This document shows, piece by piece, positions 33,732 to 42,249 of a DNA stretch of 64,000 nt. A program made the position numbers and the translations under genes. How positions within the stretch are numbered: the first letter of the stretch is position 1; each line of letters begins with the position of its first letter. The notes under the pieces were generated by a model, which had not been told where the DNA came from, searched no databases, and saw only the letters and a program-made list of their open reading frames with translations. The DNA is from JAGQRJ01 sp041402045 (GTDB lineage: Bacteria; Planctomycetota; J058), in the NCBI GenBank assembly GCA_041402045.1, contig JAWKSZ010000037.1:12747-76746 (forward strand). The letters run 5' to 3'.

Positions 33732-36700
33732 ATGTGCGGGATCGTCGGACTGTTGCATGCCTTCGACGCCTCGGCGTCGGTCGACGCCACGGCGGTGCAC
33801 CCCGCCCTGGGGCGGGCGCGCGGGTTCGATTCGGAGGCGGACGACGCCGGGCAGGTCCTGTTCGAGGTGGCCTCGGCCGTCGACGACCTCAGCCGGGAGC
33901 TGGTGAGCTGGGGCGGGCTGCGCACCCTGCGCGCCGACCCCGCGCTGGCCCAGGCCGTGGGGGAGCTGGCCGCGGGCCTGCTCCAGGCCGCCGAGGGCGT
34001 GGACGCGCGCCTGGCCCAGGCCCGGATCCGGGACAGCCAGCACGGCGAGGAGCTCTCGCGGGCCTCGGTCCTCGCGCGGGACGTGGCCTGGCGCCTGGAG
34101 CAGGACGCGCTGCGCAACCTGCGGGCGGTGGGCGACCTGGCGGCCCAGGTGGCCGACCCCAGCCCCAAGCTCCTGTTCGAGCTCTGGCGCCTGAACCTGA
34201 TCCTGAACCAGCTCGAGCGGCTCGAGGTCCGCGGCCGCGACAGCGGCGGGCTGGGCACGCTGGTGTGCTTCGCGCCCGGTCAGGTCGCCGCGGCGGAGGC
34301 GGCCCTCGAGCCGCTGCGCGCCGACCTCGAGCGGCGCCTGCAGCGCGCGCCCCTGCTCGACGGCGCGGTGCTCAAGAGCAGCGGACCCCGAGGTCTGGCC
34401 CTGGCCTTCGCCCACAAGGTGGCCAAGGAGGTCGGCGAGCTCGGGGCCAACGTCCGCGACCTGCGGGAGCGAGTGCGCGCCGACCGCGTGTTCCTGCGCC
34501 TGCTGGGGCTGCCGGGGGCCGAGGTCCAGTTGATCGCGCACACGCGCTGGGCCTCCAACGGGGTGATCTCCGAGCCCAACTGCCATCCTGTGGCCAACGA
34601 CCTGCGCACCGACCCGCACCCCGAGACGATCGTGTTCGGCGTGCTCAACGGGGACATCGACAACTACGCCAGCCTCGCTCCCGGGTTCGCGATCCCGGCG
34701 GCCTGCACCACCGACGCCAAGATCGTCCCCCTCGAGGTCTCGCGGCGCTACGCGGAGACCCAGGGTGACCCCGAAGCCCGCATGAGCGAGGCCTTCCGGC
34801 AGGCCAGCAGCGGGTTCCACGGCTCGACCGCGATCGGGGTGGTCTCGAGCGCCGATCCCTCGCGGGTGCACCTCAGCCAGCGCGGGAGCGGGCAGGCGGT
34901 CTACGTGGGCTTGCTCCCCGGCGGCGGCTACCTGTTCGCCTCGGAGCTCTACGGGATCGTCGAGCTCTGCGCGGAGTACTACAAGCTCGACGGCGAGCGG
35001 GGCGAGGCGATCACCCTCGGCTCCCGGGGGGGCGCGGAGGCGATCGAGCGCTTTTGCTTCGACGACGGGGCCTTGCACCCGGTCAAGCCTGAGGAGCTCA
35101 AGCGCGCCCCGATCGCGACCCGGGACATCGACCGCGCCGGGTTCCCGCACTACCTGCTCAAGGAGATCAGCGAGGCGCCGCGCTCGATCGAGCGCACCCT
35201 GCGCGGGAAGTTCCAGCTCGACCCCCAGCCCCGGTTCCTGTTCGGGGACGAGGTGATCCCCCCCGCGCTGCGCGTGGCGCTCACCGAGCGCCGGGTGCGG
35301 CACGTCTACGTGATCGGCCAGGGCACGGCCAACGTCGCCGGCGAGTCGGCGGCGGACTTCATGACCTCGCTCCTGCGCCCTGCGGGGATCGAGGTCCGGG
35401 GCATGCCCGCGACCGAGCTCAGCGGGTTCTACCTCGAGCAGCTCGGGCCCAACTCCCTCGTGATCGCCGTCAGCCAGAGCGGGACGACCACCGACACCAA
35501 CCGCACCGTGGACCTCGCGCGCCAGCACGGGGCGCTGGTGATCGGGATCGTGAACCGCCGGGGCTCGGACCTGGCCGACAAGTCCCACGGCGTGCTCTAC
35601 ACCAGCGACGGGCGCGACGTGGAGATGAGCGTCGCCTCGACCAAGGCGTTCTACTGCCAGGTCGTGGCCGGCTACCTGCTCGGGCTGCAGCTCGCGCGGC
35701 TGGCGGGCACGGTGACCGAGGCCGAGCTGCGCGAGCACCTGCTGCGGCTCTCGGACCTCCCGCGCTGCATGCGCGAGGTGCTCGAGACCGGCCGCGAGCG
35801 GATCCGCCAGGGCGCGGCGCTGGCGGTCGCCCGTCAGCACTGGACCCTGGTCGGCAGCGGCCCCGGGCGCTTCGCCGCCCGGGAGATCCGGATCAAGCTC
35901 TCGGAGCTCTGCTACAAGTCCGTGCCCGTCGACACGATCGAGGACAAGAAGCACATCGACCTGAGCTCGGAGCCCATGCTCCTGGTGTGCGCCGGGGGTC
36001 TGACCGGCCCCGCGGCGGCCGACGCGGTCAAGGAGGTCGCGATCTTCCGCGCCCACGCCGGGGCCCCGGTGGTGATCTGCGACCGCAGCGAGACGCGCTT
36101 CGGCGAGTACGCCCTGGCCACGATCCCGATCCCGCAGTCGAGCCCGGAGGTCGCGCTCCTGCTCAACACCGTGGCGGGGCACCTGTTCAGCTACGAGACC
36201 GCGCTCTTGATCGAGCGCGCGGCCGCCCCCCTGCGCCAGGCACGGGAGGTGTGCGAGGCCGCCCTGGGCGCGCTCAGCGGGCAGGAGTCGACCGTCGACC
36301 CCGGCGCGCTGCGCCAGCGCCTGCGCACCGCCCTCGAGCACCCGGCGCGGCAGATCCTGCACAACCTGCGCCAGGGGCAGTTCAACGCCGCGCTGCAGGC
36401 GTCCGAGGCCTTCGCCCTGACCCACGAGTTGACCACCACCCAGACCGTGCTCCGCGGGCAGGTGCCGCTGCAGGTCCTGGCGCGGCACCTGGGCCAGCTC
36501 GTGACCCAGCTCACCGCGGCCTTCGACGAGCTGCGGCGCCCGATCGACGCGATCAAGCACCAGGCCAAGACCGTGACCGTGGGGATCAGCCGCGAGGCGA
36601 CCGCGCGCCCCTCGGCGGGAGTGCTGGAGGAGGCGCTCCTCGCCGCGGGGGTCGACGCCGCCACGATCCAGGACGCCGACGCCGCGGCGCTGGCCGCGCT

Positions 36701-37256
36701 GGATCCCGCCGTGGAGGAGGTCTCGGGGGTGGTGCACTACCGCCTCGAGGACCTGGATCCGCTGGGGGGCCCCACCGACGGCTCGCGGATCCGGGTGCTG
36801 AACAAGACCGGGATCGCGGCGGGGATCGCCAGCCGCGCCGACGAGGGCGCGCCCCTCACCGGGACCAAGCGCATGATCTCGCGCTCGCCCTGCGTATGGG
36901 TCGGGCTCGGGCGTCGCGACGGGCGCCCGCTGCTCGCCTGTCCGCTCTACCGCGACGGGCTGCTGGCGGAGCTGGGGCTGATCCACCTCAAGGTCAAGCG
37001 CGAGCTCCCGCTCCGCGATCGCGTGCGCGCGCTGCGCGCGACCGGGCGGATCGAGGACCTGCGCTGTATCGTGACCGAGAACGACGTGGCCTGGTCCGAC
37101 GGCCTGCTCGAGCGCTTCGAGCCCCTGGAGCTGTTGACCGGCTCCCTGGAGGCGCTCTCGGCGCAGCTCGTCGCGGCGGGGGACCGCGACGGGGCGGACA
37201 CTCAGGCCGTGGACACCCCGTTCCTCACCCTGCGCCGCGGAGAAGGCCCCGCATGA
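33732..37256 (+). CDS. Giant GlmS-like protein (N-terminal glutaminase, two SIS domains, long extensions)
   Basis: A 1174-residue protein, about twice the length of GlmS, which makes glucosamine-6-phosphate from fructose-6-phosphate and glutamine. The N-terminus MCGIVGLLHAF has the Ntn glutaminase Cys. About 150 residues of helical insert then precede the rest of the glutaminase domain (RGRDSGGLG, HTRWASNGVISEPNCHPVAN, VLNGDIDNY). Two sugar-isomerase (SIS) domains follow (VYVIGQGTANVAGESAADFM, VIAVSQSGTTTDTNRTVDLA, RDVEMSVASTKAFYCQV; then WTLVGSGPGRFAAREIRIKL). Near residue 940 DAIKHQAKTVTVG matches the extreme C-terminus of GlmS (AKSVTVE), including the catalytic Lys region, yet about 220 further residues continue. 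The first 13 residues and the rest of the glutaminase are separated by the insert, so activity is uncertain. It overlaps dcd by ATGA. Confidence 0.85.
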   Translation: MCGIVGLLHAFDASASVDATAVHPALGRARGFDSEADDAGQVLFEVASAVDDLSRELVSWGGLRTLRADPALAQAVGELAAGLLQAAEGVDARLAQARIRDSQHGEELSRASVLARDVAWRLEQDALRNLRAVGDLAAQVADPSPKLLFELWRLNLILNQLERLEVRGRDSGGLGTLVCFAPGQVAAAEAALEPLRADLERRLQRAPLLDGAVLKSSGPRGLALAFAHKVAKEVGELGANVRDLRERVRADRVFLRLLGLPGAEVQLIAHTRWASNGVISEPNCHPVANDLRTDPHPETIVFGVLNGDIDNYASLAPGFAIPAACTTDAKIVPLEVSRRYAETQGDPEARMSEAFRQASSGFHGSTAIGVVSSADPSRVHLSQRGSGQAVYVGLLPGGGYLFASELYGIVELCAEYYKLDGERGEAITLGSRGGAEAIERFCFDDGALHPVKPEELKRAPIATRDIDRAGFPHYLLKEISEAPRSIERTLRGKFQLDPQPRFLFGDEVIPPALRVALTERRVRHVYVIGQGTANVAGESAADFMTSLLRPAGIEVRGMPATELSGFYLEQLGPNSLVIAVSQSGTTTDTNRTVDLARQHGALVIGIVNRRGSDLADKSHGVLYTSDGRDVEMSVASTKAFYCQVVAGYLLGLQLARLAGTVTEAELREHLLRLSDLPRCMREVLETGRERIRQGAALAVARQHWTLVGSGPGRFAAREIRIKLSELCYKSVPVDTIEDKKHIDLSSEPMLLVCAGGLTGPAAADAVKEVAIFRAHAGAPVVICDRSETRFGEYALATIPIPQSSPEVALLLNTVAGHLFSYETALLIERAAAPLRQAREVCEAALGALSGQESTVDPGALRQRLRTALEHPARQILHNLRQGQFNAALQASEAFALTHELTTTQTVLRGQVPLQVLARHLGQLVTQLTAAFDELRRPIDAIKHQAKTVTVGISREATARPSAGVLEEALLAAGVDAATIQDADAAALAALDPAVEEVSGVVHYRLEDLDPLGGPTDGSRIRVLNKTGIAAGIASRADEGAPLTGTKRMISRSPCVWVGLGRRDGRPLLACPLYRDGLLAELGLIHLKVKRELPLRDRVRALRATGRIEDLRCIVTENDVAWSDGLLERFEPLELLTGSLEALSAQLVAAGDRDGADTQAVDTPFLTLRRGEGPA

Positions 37257-37792
37257 TCCTGAGCAAGGCAGACATCCTCGCGGAGCTGGACTCCGGTCGG
37301 CTGGTCATCGACCCCTACGACCCCAGCCTGGTGGGGGCCGCGTCGGTCGACCTCACCGTCTCGCGCTGGTTCCGCCGACTCTCCCAGCACGGCGGACCGA
37401 TCGACGTGCGGCAGGAGGTCGACTACCGCGACTTCAGCGAGCTGGTCGAGGTCCCCGAGGACGGGAGCATCGAGGTCAACCCGCGGGAGACGATCCTGGG
37501 GATCACCCGGGAGCAGGTCGGGCTGCCTGACGACATCTGCGGCTGGTTCGAGGGGCGCTCGCGCTTCGCCCGGCTGGGGCTGCTGGTGCACATCTCGGCC
37601 GGCTTCATGCAGCCCGGCACCTGCAACAACCAGGTGCTCGAGATCTCGAACATGGCGCCGCGCTCGCTGCGCCTGTTCCCTGGTACGCCGCTGTGTCAGT
37701 TCATCTTCCAGCGCACCTCCGGCGCGGCGAAGCACCAGGGCCGCTACACCCGGCAGACCGTGGACGACTTCCGCGGCGTCGGGCGCGCCTGA
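37253..37792 (+). CDS. dcd: dCTP deaminase
   Basis: A 179-residue enzyme of the dUTPase/dCTP-deaminase fold that converts dCTP to dUTP for dTTP synthesis. Signatures are MILSKADILAELDSGRLVID, VGAASVDLTVSRWFRRL, GWFEGRSRFARLGLLVH (substrate Arg/Ser motif), QPGTCNNQVLEISNMAPRSL (catalytic Glu in the VLE position) and LCQFIFQR. The C-terminus GRYTRQTVDDFRG is slightly divergent, so a bifunctional dCTP deaminase/dUTPase is not excluded. The ATG overlaps the end of the glmS-like gene. Confidence 0.9.
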   Translation: MILSKADILAELDSGRLVIDPYDPSLVGAASVDLTVSRWFRRLSQHGGPIDVRQEVDYRDFSELVEVPEDGSIEVNPRETILGITREQVGLPDDICGWFEGRSRFARLGLLVHISAGFMQPGTCNNQVLEISNMAPRSLRLFPGTPLCQFIFQRTSGAAKHQGRYTRQTVDDFRGVGRA

Positions 37793-38072
37793 TCGACTCG
37801 CACCCGACCGCTCCGTCCCAAGCGACCGCGCGTCGCGGGTCAGACCTGACCGCGTCAGGTTGACCCAGACGACGTCTGTGCCTTGTTCTTAAAGCACTTA
37901 CGCAGGAAGTGGGGTGTCGAGGCAGGCCGATTGCAAGGGGTGGGGCTTCGGAATGAAATTATGGAACTGTCATTCTGTCGGGTGCGAACGGGAGGGCTCC
38001 CAAGAAAGCTAGGTTTAGGTCATGGGACTCGCGATTGCGGAAGGATCGTTCTAGCAATGGAAGGAGATTCCC
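37793..38072. promoter_or_regulatory. 280-bp intergenic region with three palindromes
   Basis: After dcd, two adjacent perfect palindromes, ACCTGAC-CGC-GTCAGGT (37844-37860) and CAGAC-GAC-GTCTG (37866-37878), are followed by a lower-GC stretch. A third inverted repeat, GAATGA and TCATTC (37951-37956 and 37970-37975), flanks AATTATGGAACTG. TTGACC at 37860-37865 is a possible -35, but no -10 box fits at 16-18 bp. AAGGAG at 38061-38066 is the ribosome site of the next gene. The palindromes could be operators or, in the first case, the dcd terminator. Confidence 0.5.
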
Positions 38073-38549
38073 ATGCCTCGCTCGATCCCCCCGCCTCCCA
38101 AGGGAGGCCGCCGTATCCCGGCCCCGCTCTGCGAACGTCCAGGCTGCACCGAGACCACCCGCGAGCGTAAGCCCTACTGCACGGAGCACGTGACCGATCA
38201 TGGCTACGTGCAGGAGCTCCTCGACCAGCTCGACGCGATCGAGCGCGAGGTCAAGGACGTGCGCAAATCTGGCAGTCGCGCCGTGTCCCTCGACGGTCCC
38301 ACGTCGTTGGACCTGCTCGGCTTCCTGCGCGAGAACGGCGCGCGCAGCGTGCCGCGCCTCGCCCGGGACCTGAACCTCCCGGTGGAGGTGGTCAAGCACT
38401 ACGTGACCGCTCTGGCACGAGCCGGGAAGATCCAGACTCGCCGCGACGCGCGCGGCACCCTCCGCGCCGAGCTCTCGGAGCCTCCTCAGGCCCGCGTGGC
38501 GACCCCCACCAAGGGCACCCCCGCCGTGCGCAGCTTCCGCGCCGGCTAG
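38073..38549 (+). CDS. Zinc-ligand plus helix-turn-helix protein, putative regulator
   Basis: A 158-residue basic protein. Near the N-terminus, C20-x4-C25-x10-C36-x2-H39 (LCERPGCTETTRERKPYCTE then H) forms a likely zinc site. A short coiled coil follows (YVQELLDQLDAIEREVKDVR). Residues about 78-130 look like a winged-helix DNA-binding domain (LDLLGFLRENGARSVPRLAR, LNLPVEVVKHYVTALARAGK). The C-terminus is flexible and basic. I do not recognise the family; a DNA-binding role is inferred. AAGGAG lies 6 nt before the ATG, and the palindrome-rich region just upstream could hold its own binding sites. It is a single-gene unit converging with the small membrane-protein gene. Confidence 0.7.
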   Translation: MPRSIPPPPKGGRRIPAPLCERPGCTETTRERKPYCTEHVTDHGYVQELLDQLDAIEREVKDVRKSGSRAVSLDGPTSLDLLGFLRENGARSVPRLARDLNLPVEVVKHYVTALARAGKIQTRRDARGTLRAELSEPPQARVATPTKGTPAVRSFRAG

Positions 38550-38563
38550 GCCTCGGCCGTCCC

Positions 38564-38610
38564 CGAACCGCGCCGCCCGCCCAGGGTCGGCGTCCGCGGG
38601 GTGCGGTTCG
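38564..38610. terminator. Inverted repeat between convergent genes
   Basis: CGAACCGC (38564-38571) and GCGGTTCG (38603-38610) enclose 31 GC-rich nt in the 62-bp gap between two convergent stop codons. It is a candidate bidirectional terminator without T-runs. Confidence 0.45.
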
Positions 38611-38611
38611 C

Positions 38612-38830
38612 TCAGTCGTCGAACCCGTCGCCGTCCGCGTCCAACGCGTCGTCGTCGACGTCCCTTGCGCGGTCATCGGCCGCAGACGCATGGGCGGCCA
38701 GCGCGCCACCCCGCGCCCGCCGCGCGTCGGCCTCCGGCGAGTCCCCCTCCGCGGTGACCACGTGCACCCCCCACACCAAGACCAACGCCAGCCCGCCGAT
38801 CGCGATCGTCCACAGATCGTTCGGATTCAT
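38612..38830 (-). CDS. Small single-pass membrane protein with an acidic tail
   Basis: A 72-residue protein with one membrane span (LWTIAIGGLALVLVWGVHVV, residues about 6-25) and a mature tail that becomes strongly acidic (DDRARDVDDDALDADGDGFD). The end resembles a calcium-binding dockerin-like DxDxDG loop (DADGDGFDD). The ATG at 38830 has AGGAGG 5 nt upstream; an in-frame GTG two codons earlier overlaps that site and is unlikely. The family is unknown. It may be expressed on its own from a TAGGGT box about 20 nt upstream. Confidence 0.6.
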   Translation of the reverse strand: MNPNDLWTIAIGGLALVLVWGVHVVTAEGDSPEADARRARGGALAAHASAADDRARDVDDDALDADGDGFDD

Positions 38831-38877
38831 CGCCACCTCCTGTCCGCACCCTAGACCCAGGCACTCCCGGTCCGCAC

Positions 38878-38900
38878 TCCACGAACTCCCCGATCGTGGA
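38878..38900. repeat. Inverted repeat TCCACGA-N9-TCGTGGA
   Basis: Perfect 7-bp arms lie between glpK and the small membrane-protein gene. It could be a glpK terminator, though it sits 72 nt past the stop, or an operator upstream of the small gene. Confidence 0.4.
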
Positions 38901-38971
38901 ACGCTTACCGGCGCTTGATCTGCGGCGCCGAAGGTGGGCGAAGCCTGCGCGGCAGCCCGCGAGCCCTGGAG

Positions 38972-40432
38972 CTAGACCGTCCTCGCCTGGCCCACGGCCC
39001 GCTTCCAGCCGGCGTAGAGCTGCTCCCGGGCCTGAGGCGGCAGCGCGGGGGCGTAGGTGCGGTCGATGGCCAGGACCTCCTCCACCTCGGCGAAGTCCTT
39101 CCACAGGCCGCAGCCCAGCCCCGCGAGGAACGCGGCGCCCTGCGCGGTCGTCTCCACGTTGCGCGGGCGCGCCACGGGGATCCCCAGCACGTCGGCCTGG
39201 AACTGCATCAGCAGGTCGTTGGTCGAGGCGCCGCCGTCCACCCGCAGCTCGCTCAGCGGCTGGCCCAGGTCCGCGGCGAGGGCGTCGATCAGGTCGCGGG
39301 ACTGGTAGGCGATGCTCTCGAGCGCCGCCCGGATCAGGTGCCCGCGGTTGGTTCCGCGGGTCAGCCCCGTGATCAGGCCGCGGGCGTCCTGGTCCCAGTA
39401 GGGCGCGCCCAACCCCACGAAGGCCGGCACCAGGTAGACCCCGCCGTTGTCCGGCGCCGCGAGGGTCGAGCTGTCCGCCGCGCTCGGCAGGAGCTGGAGC
39501 TCGTCGCGCAGCCACTGGATCACCGCGCCGCCGATGAACACCGAGCCCTCGAGGCAGTAGACCGGCGCGCCGCGCCGGTCGCAGGCGATCGTGGTGAGCA
39601 GGCCGTTTTGGCTCTCGACTCGCTCCTGCCCTGCGTTGAGCAGGGCGAAGCACCCGGTGCCGTAGGTGTTCTTGGCGCTCCCGGGCTCGACGCAGCCCTG
39701 GCCGAAGAGCGCCGCCTGCTGGTCCCCAGCGATCCCGGTGATCGGGATCTCGCGGCCGAAGCCCACGGTGTGGCCGAACAGGCCGGCCGAGGGCTTGACC
39801 TCGGGCAGCACCGACGCGGGGATCCCCAGGAGCGCGAGCAGCTCAGGGTCCCAGCGTTTGGCGTGAATGTCGTAGAGCAGGGTTCGCGAGGCGTTGGTGG
39901 GGTCGGTGACGTGGGCCTGGCCCTTGGTCAGACGCTCCACGAGCCAGGTGTCGATGGTGCCGAAGCGCGCCCGGCCCGCGGCGGCGCCTTGCTTGGCGGC
40001 GGGGACGTTCTGCAGGATCCACTCCAGCTTGGTGCCCGAGAAGTAGGCGTCGAGGACCAGCCCGGTCTTCTGCCGGATCGTGTCCGCGTGGGCTCGGAGC
40101 GCGTCGCAGCGGGCCGCCGTGCGCCGGCACTGCCACACGATCGCGTGGTGATAGGGACGCCGGGTCTCCTTGTCCCACACCACCGTGGTCTCGCGTTGGT
40201 TCGTGATCCCGATCGCCGCGACCCGCTCGCCGAAGGCCTCGAGGGCCTCCCGCAGCAGGGCCTCGGTCACCTGCCAGATCTCGTCCGCGTCGTGCTCGAC
40301 CCAGCCGGGCTGAGGGTAGTGCTGCTTGAACTCGCGATAGCCCTTGTGGATCACCCGCGCCTGGGCGTCGAAGCCGAGCACGGTGACCCCCGTCGTCCCC
40401 GCGTCGATCGCCACGATCACGTCTGCTGCCAC
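38972..40432 (-). CDS. glpK: Glycerol kinase
   Basis: A 486-residue FGGY-family kinase that phosphorylates glycerol to sn-glycerol-3-phosphate. Clear signatures are VIVAIDAGTTGVTVLGFDAQ (phosphate loop), WVEHDADEIW, AIGITNQRETTVVWDKET (glycerol-binding Arg-Glu), YFSGTKLEWIL, GIAGDQQAALFGQGCVEPGS and the FGGY signature region ELRVDGGASTNDLLMQFQAD. The GTG start has GGGAGG upstream. A good sigma-70-type promoter lies just before it, so it is transcribed separately from the upstream operon. No glycerol facilitator or dehydrogenase is in the window. Confidence 0.95.
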   Translation of the reverse strand: MAADVIVAIDAGTTGVTVLGFDAQARVIHKGYREFKQHYPQPGWVEHDADEIWQVTEALLREALEAFGERVAAIGITNQRETTVVWDKETRRPYHHAIVWQCRRTAARCDALRAHADTIRQKTGLVLDAYFSGTKLEWILQNVPAAKQGAAAGRARFGTIDTWLVERLTKGQAHVTDPTNASRTLLYDIHAKRWDPELLALLGIPASVLPEVKPSAGLFGHTVGFGREIPITGIAGDQQAALFGQGCVEPGSAKNTYGTGCFALLNAGQERVESQNGLLTTIACDRRGAPVYCLEGSVFIGGAVIQWLRDELQLLPSAADSSTLAAPDNGGVYLVPAFVGLGAPYWDQDARGLITGLTRGTNRGHLIRAALESIAYQSRDLIDALAADLGQPLSELRVDGGASTNDLLMQFQADVLGIPVARPRNVETTAQGAAFLAGLGCGLWKDFAEVEEVLAIDRTYAPALPPQAREQLYAGWKRAVGQARTV

Positions 40433-40453
40433 GCCGCACCTCCCAGGAGCCTC

Positions 40454-40481
40454 AGTATCCCGGGCAAGCGGAGGGGATCAA
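40454..40481 (-). promoter_or_regulatory. Promoter of glpK (TTGATC-N16-GATACT)
   Basis: On the minus strand TTGATC (40481-40476) and GATACT (40459-40454) are separated by 16 bp, about 20 nt upstream of the GTG start. TTGATC is also the -35 box of two other promoter candidates in this window. Confidence 0.6.
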
Positions 40482-40511
40482 CCCGGGCCCTGGCGGCGAA
40501 GGGCCCTGGCG

Positions 40512-41327
40512 CTAGCGGGGAGGCTGGGGCGCGTCGGGCTGCTCGCCCTCGGGCGGGGGCGCGTCCTCGGGCTCCGGCGCCGGGCGCCGGGTGCGGGCCT
40601 CTTCGGTCAGGCGCTGCGCCTCCCGAGCGGTGACGAGCACGATCCGCTCTTCGCCGCGCAGGAGCGAGACCAGGCGTCCGTTGAGGTTCAGCCGGGCCTC
40701 GAGCTGAACCGCGCCGGAGTCGGTGTGGGTCAGCTCGACCCGGGTCCCGTCCTCGTCGCGCTGGGCGCGGATCGTGCGCGGCCCGCTGGCAAGGCCCTGT
40801 TCGTCGAACTGCACGAAGTCCCAGCCGTCCCGGGGCAGGAGCTCGGGGAAGCAGGGCAGCACGAACAGCGCGAGCATGCCGGGGATCGTGCGCTCGCTCC
40901 AGGGGAAGCGCTGCACGTCGACCGAGGGCCCGTCCTTGAACTCGAACTCGATCTCGCCCTCGAGCACGCGGCCCGTGGCGGTGACCTCCTTCTCGGGGGT
41001 GCGCAGGATCAAGCGCAGCTTGACGATCTGCCCTACCGGACCGAGGTGCAAGTTCACCGCGCGCAGCGTGGGCCGGGTGGGGTCGAGGTGGTTCACCGTC
41101 GACTGGATCCAGGTCTCCTCGCCGTCGCGGCGGACGTCGATCTGGATCAGGACGAGCTCGTCGCCGCCGCCGAGGCGGAAGTGGCGAGTGCCCTCGACCC
41201 GGCCGAACAGCCCCCGGTCCCGAGCCGCCTCGAGCAACCTCCCCAGGGGGGTGGGCTCGACCTTGGTCTGGGCCTGGCACAGGCCCGCGGCCGCGAGGAA
41301 CGCGGCGCAGAGCAGCGCGCGGGTCAC
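40512..41327 (-). CDS. Exported protein, last gene of the ESCRT-like operon
   Basis: A 271-residue protein with a signal peptide (TRALLCAAFLAAAGLCQAQ, cleavage after AQA or nearby) and a beta-rich mature domain (HFRLGGGDELVLIQIDVRRD, VNLHLGPVGQIVKLRLILRT, VLEGEIEFEFKDGPSVDVQR). It is followed by a helical segment and a Pro/Glu-rich tail (PEPEDAPPPEGEQPDAPQPP). I do not recognise the family. The GTG start overlaps the upstream stop (GTGA), so it belongs to the operon of the AAA+ and helical proteins and may be their outer-face partner. Confidence 0.65.
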   Translation of the reverse strand: MTRALLCAAFLAAAGLCQAQTKVEPTPLGRLLEAARDRGLFGRVEGTRHFRLGGGDELVLIQIDVRRDGEETWIQSTVNHLDPTRPTLRAVNLHLGPVGQIVKLRLILRTPEKEVTATGRVLEGEIEFEFKDGPSVDVQRFPWSERTIPGMLALFVLPCFPELLPRDGWDFVQFDEQGLASGPRTIRAQRDEDGTRVELTHTDSGAVQLEARLNLNGRLVSLLRGEERIVLVTAREAQRLTEEARTRRPAPEPEDAPPPEGEQPDAPQPPR

Positions 41328-42232
41328 AGGAGCCGCCGCTCGATGTAGTCGCAGGCGTCGTAGTTGTAGTAGCCCATGAGGCCCCCTACGGTGATCACGG
41401 TCAGCCAGGCGCCGAAGCCGGTGCCCAGGGCGGCGAGGAGCGACCACGCCAAGAGCATGCTGATCAGGGTCAGCCCGCCGAGCAAGGCCAGGTTGAGCTG
41501 GTTGCTCTTCTTCTTCACGATCCCTCGCACCAGCGAGATCCCGACCCAGGGCAGCGTCACGGACACCAGGAACCAGCCGAGGAAGCGCAGGATCAGGCTG
41601 GTCTGGCTGATCCGGTAGCGCACGTAGCGCAGGTCCCAGGGGCTCTCGATCCCGTGGGTGATCTCGGGGACCTCCGCGACCACCTCCTTCTTCTTCAGGC
41701 TGTAGATCTTGGCCTGGACCCCGACCCGAGAGCCCAGGCCGTCGCCGTCCTTGCCCTCGTCGAACTGGGTCACGTCGACCCACAGCAGACCGTCGGTCTC
41801 GAAGCCGGCCTTCTCGTAGAGCGCGGTGACCACCGCCACGGCCTTCTCGAAGGTCGCCGGGGGCCGGGTGGTGTCTATGATGTTCAGCTTCTGGTAGAGG
41901 GTGCCCAGCCAGGTGCTCTCCTGGAACTCCTCGACGGCGCTCCAGTCGATCACCTTGTATTTCGAGGACTTCTTCACCGCCTCGGCGAGCTGCTCCTCGA
42001 ACTGGACCTCCTCGTCTCGGTCGGAGCGTCCGCTGATCACGAGGAACAGCGCGTTCACGTCCCGCACCCGGGGCAACGCCTCACGGAACTCGGCCTCGGT
42101 CGTGCTCGCGACCCCCTGCATGAGGTCGGTCATCTCCCGGCGCTCTTCGCCGCTGGCGAACCACACGATCCCGCCGATGACCCCAGCCAGGATCCCGAGC
42201 ATGACCACGATCTTCCACACCTTGTCGAACAC
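41324..42232 (-). CDS. Membrane protein with a CsgG/LpoB-like soluble segment
   Basis: A 302-residue protein. It has an N-terminal span (KIVVMLGILAGVIGGIVWFA, residues about 6-25), a soluble domain of about 160 residues, and three or four C-terminal spans (ILRFLGWFLVSVTLPWVGIS, LNLALLGGLTLISMLLAWSL, LTVITVGGLMGYY). The soluble part (LAEAVKKSSKYKVIDWSAVE, FETDGLLWVDVTQFDEG, SRVGVQAKIYSLKKKEVVAE) resembles the fold of CsgG/LpoB-type domains, but this is from pattern only. The GTG start has TAGGAGT 6 nt upstream. It could anchor the cytoplasmic helical and AAA+ proteins of the operon to the membrane. Confidence 0.65.
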   Translation of the reverse strand: MFDKVWKIVVMLGILAGVIGGIVWFASGEERREMTDLMQGVASTTEAEFREALPRVRDVNALFLVISGRSDRDEEVQFEEQLAEAVKKSSKYKVIDWSAVEEFQESTWLGTLYQKLNIIDTTRPPATFEKAVAVVTALYEKAGFETDGLLWVDVTQFDEGKDGDGLGSRVGVQAKIYSLKKKEVVAEVPEITHGIESPWDLRYVRYRISQTSLILRFLGWFLVSVTLPWVGISLVRGIVKKKSNQLNLALLGGLTLISMLLAWSLLAALGTGFGAWLTVITVGGLMGYYNYDACDYIERRLL

Positions 42233-42249
42233 GGGCGGACTCCTATCGG

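Noticed and set aside
30240..36986. A 2248-codon open frame on the minus strand
   Set aside because: It lies antisense to hslU, rpsA and the GlmS-like gene, shows His/Leu/Asp/Arg shadow composition and matches no family. Long antisense frames are expected at this GC content.
38021..38042. Sigma-54 promoter TGGGAC...TTGC before the zinc/HTH gene
   Set aside because: The GG-to-GC distance is one base too long and the CAC of the -24 element is missing.
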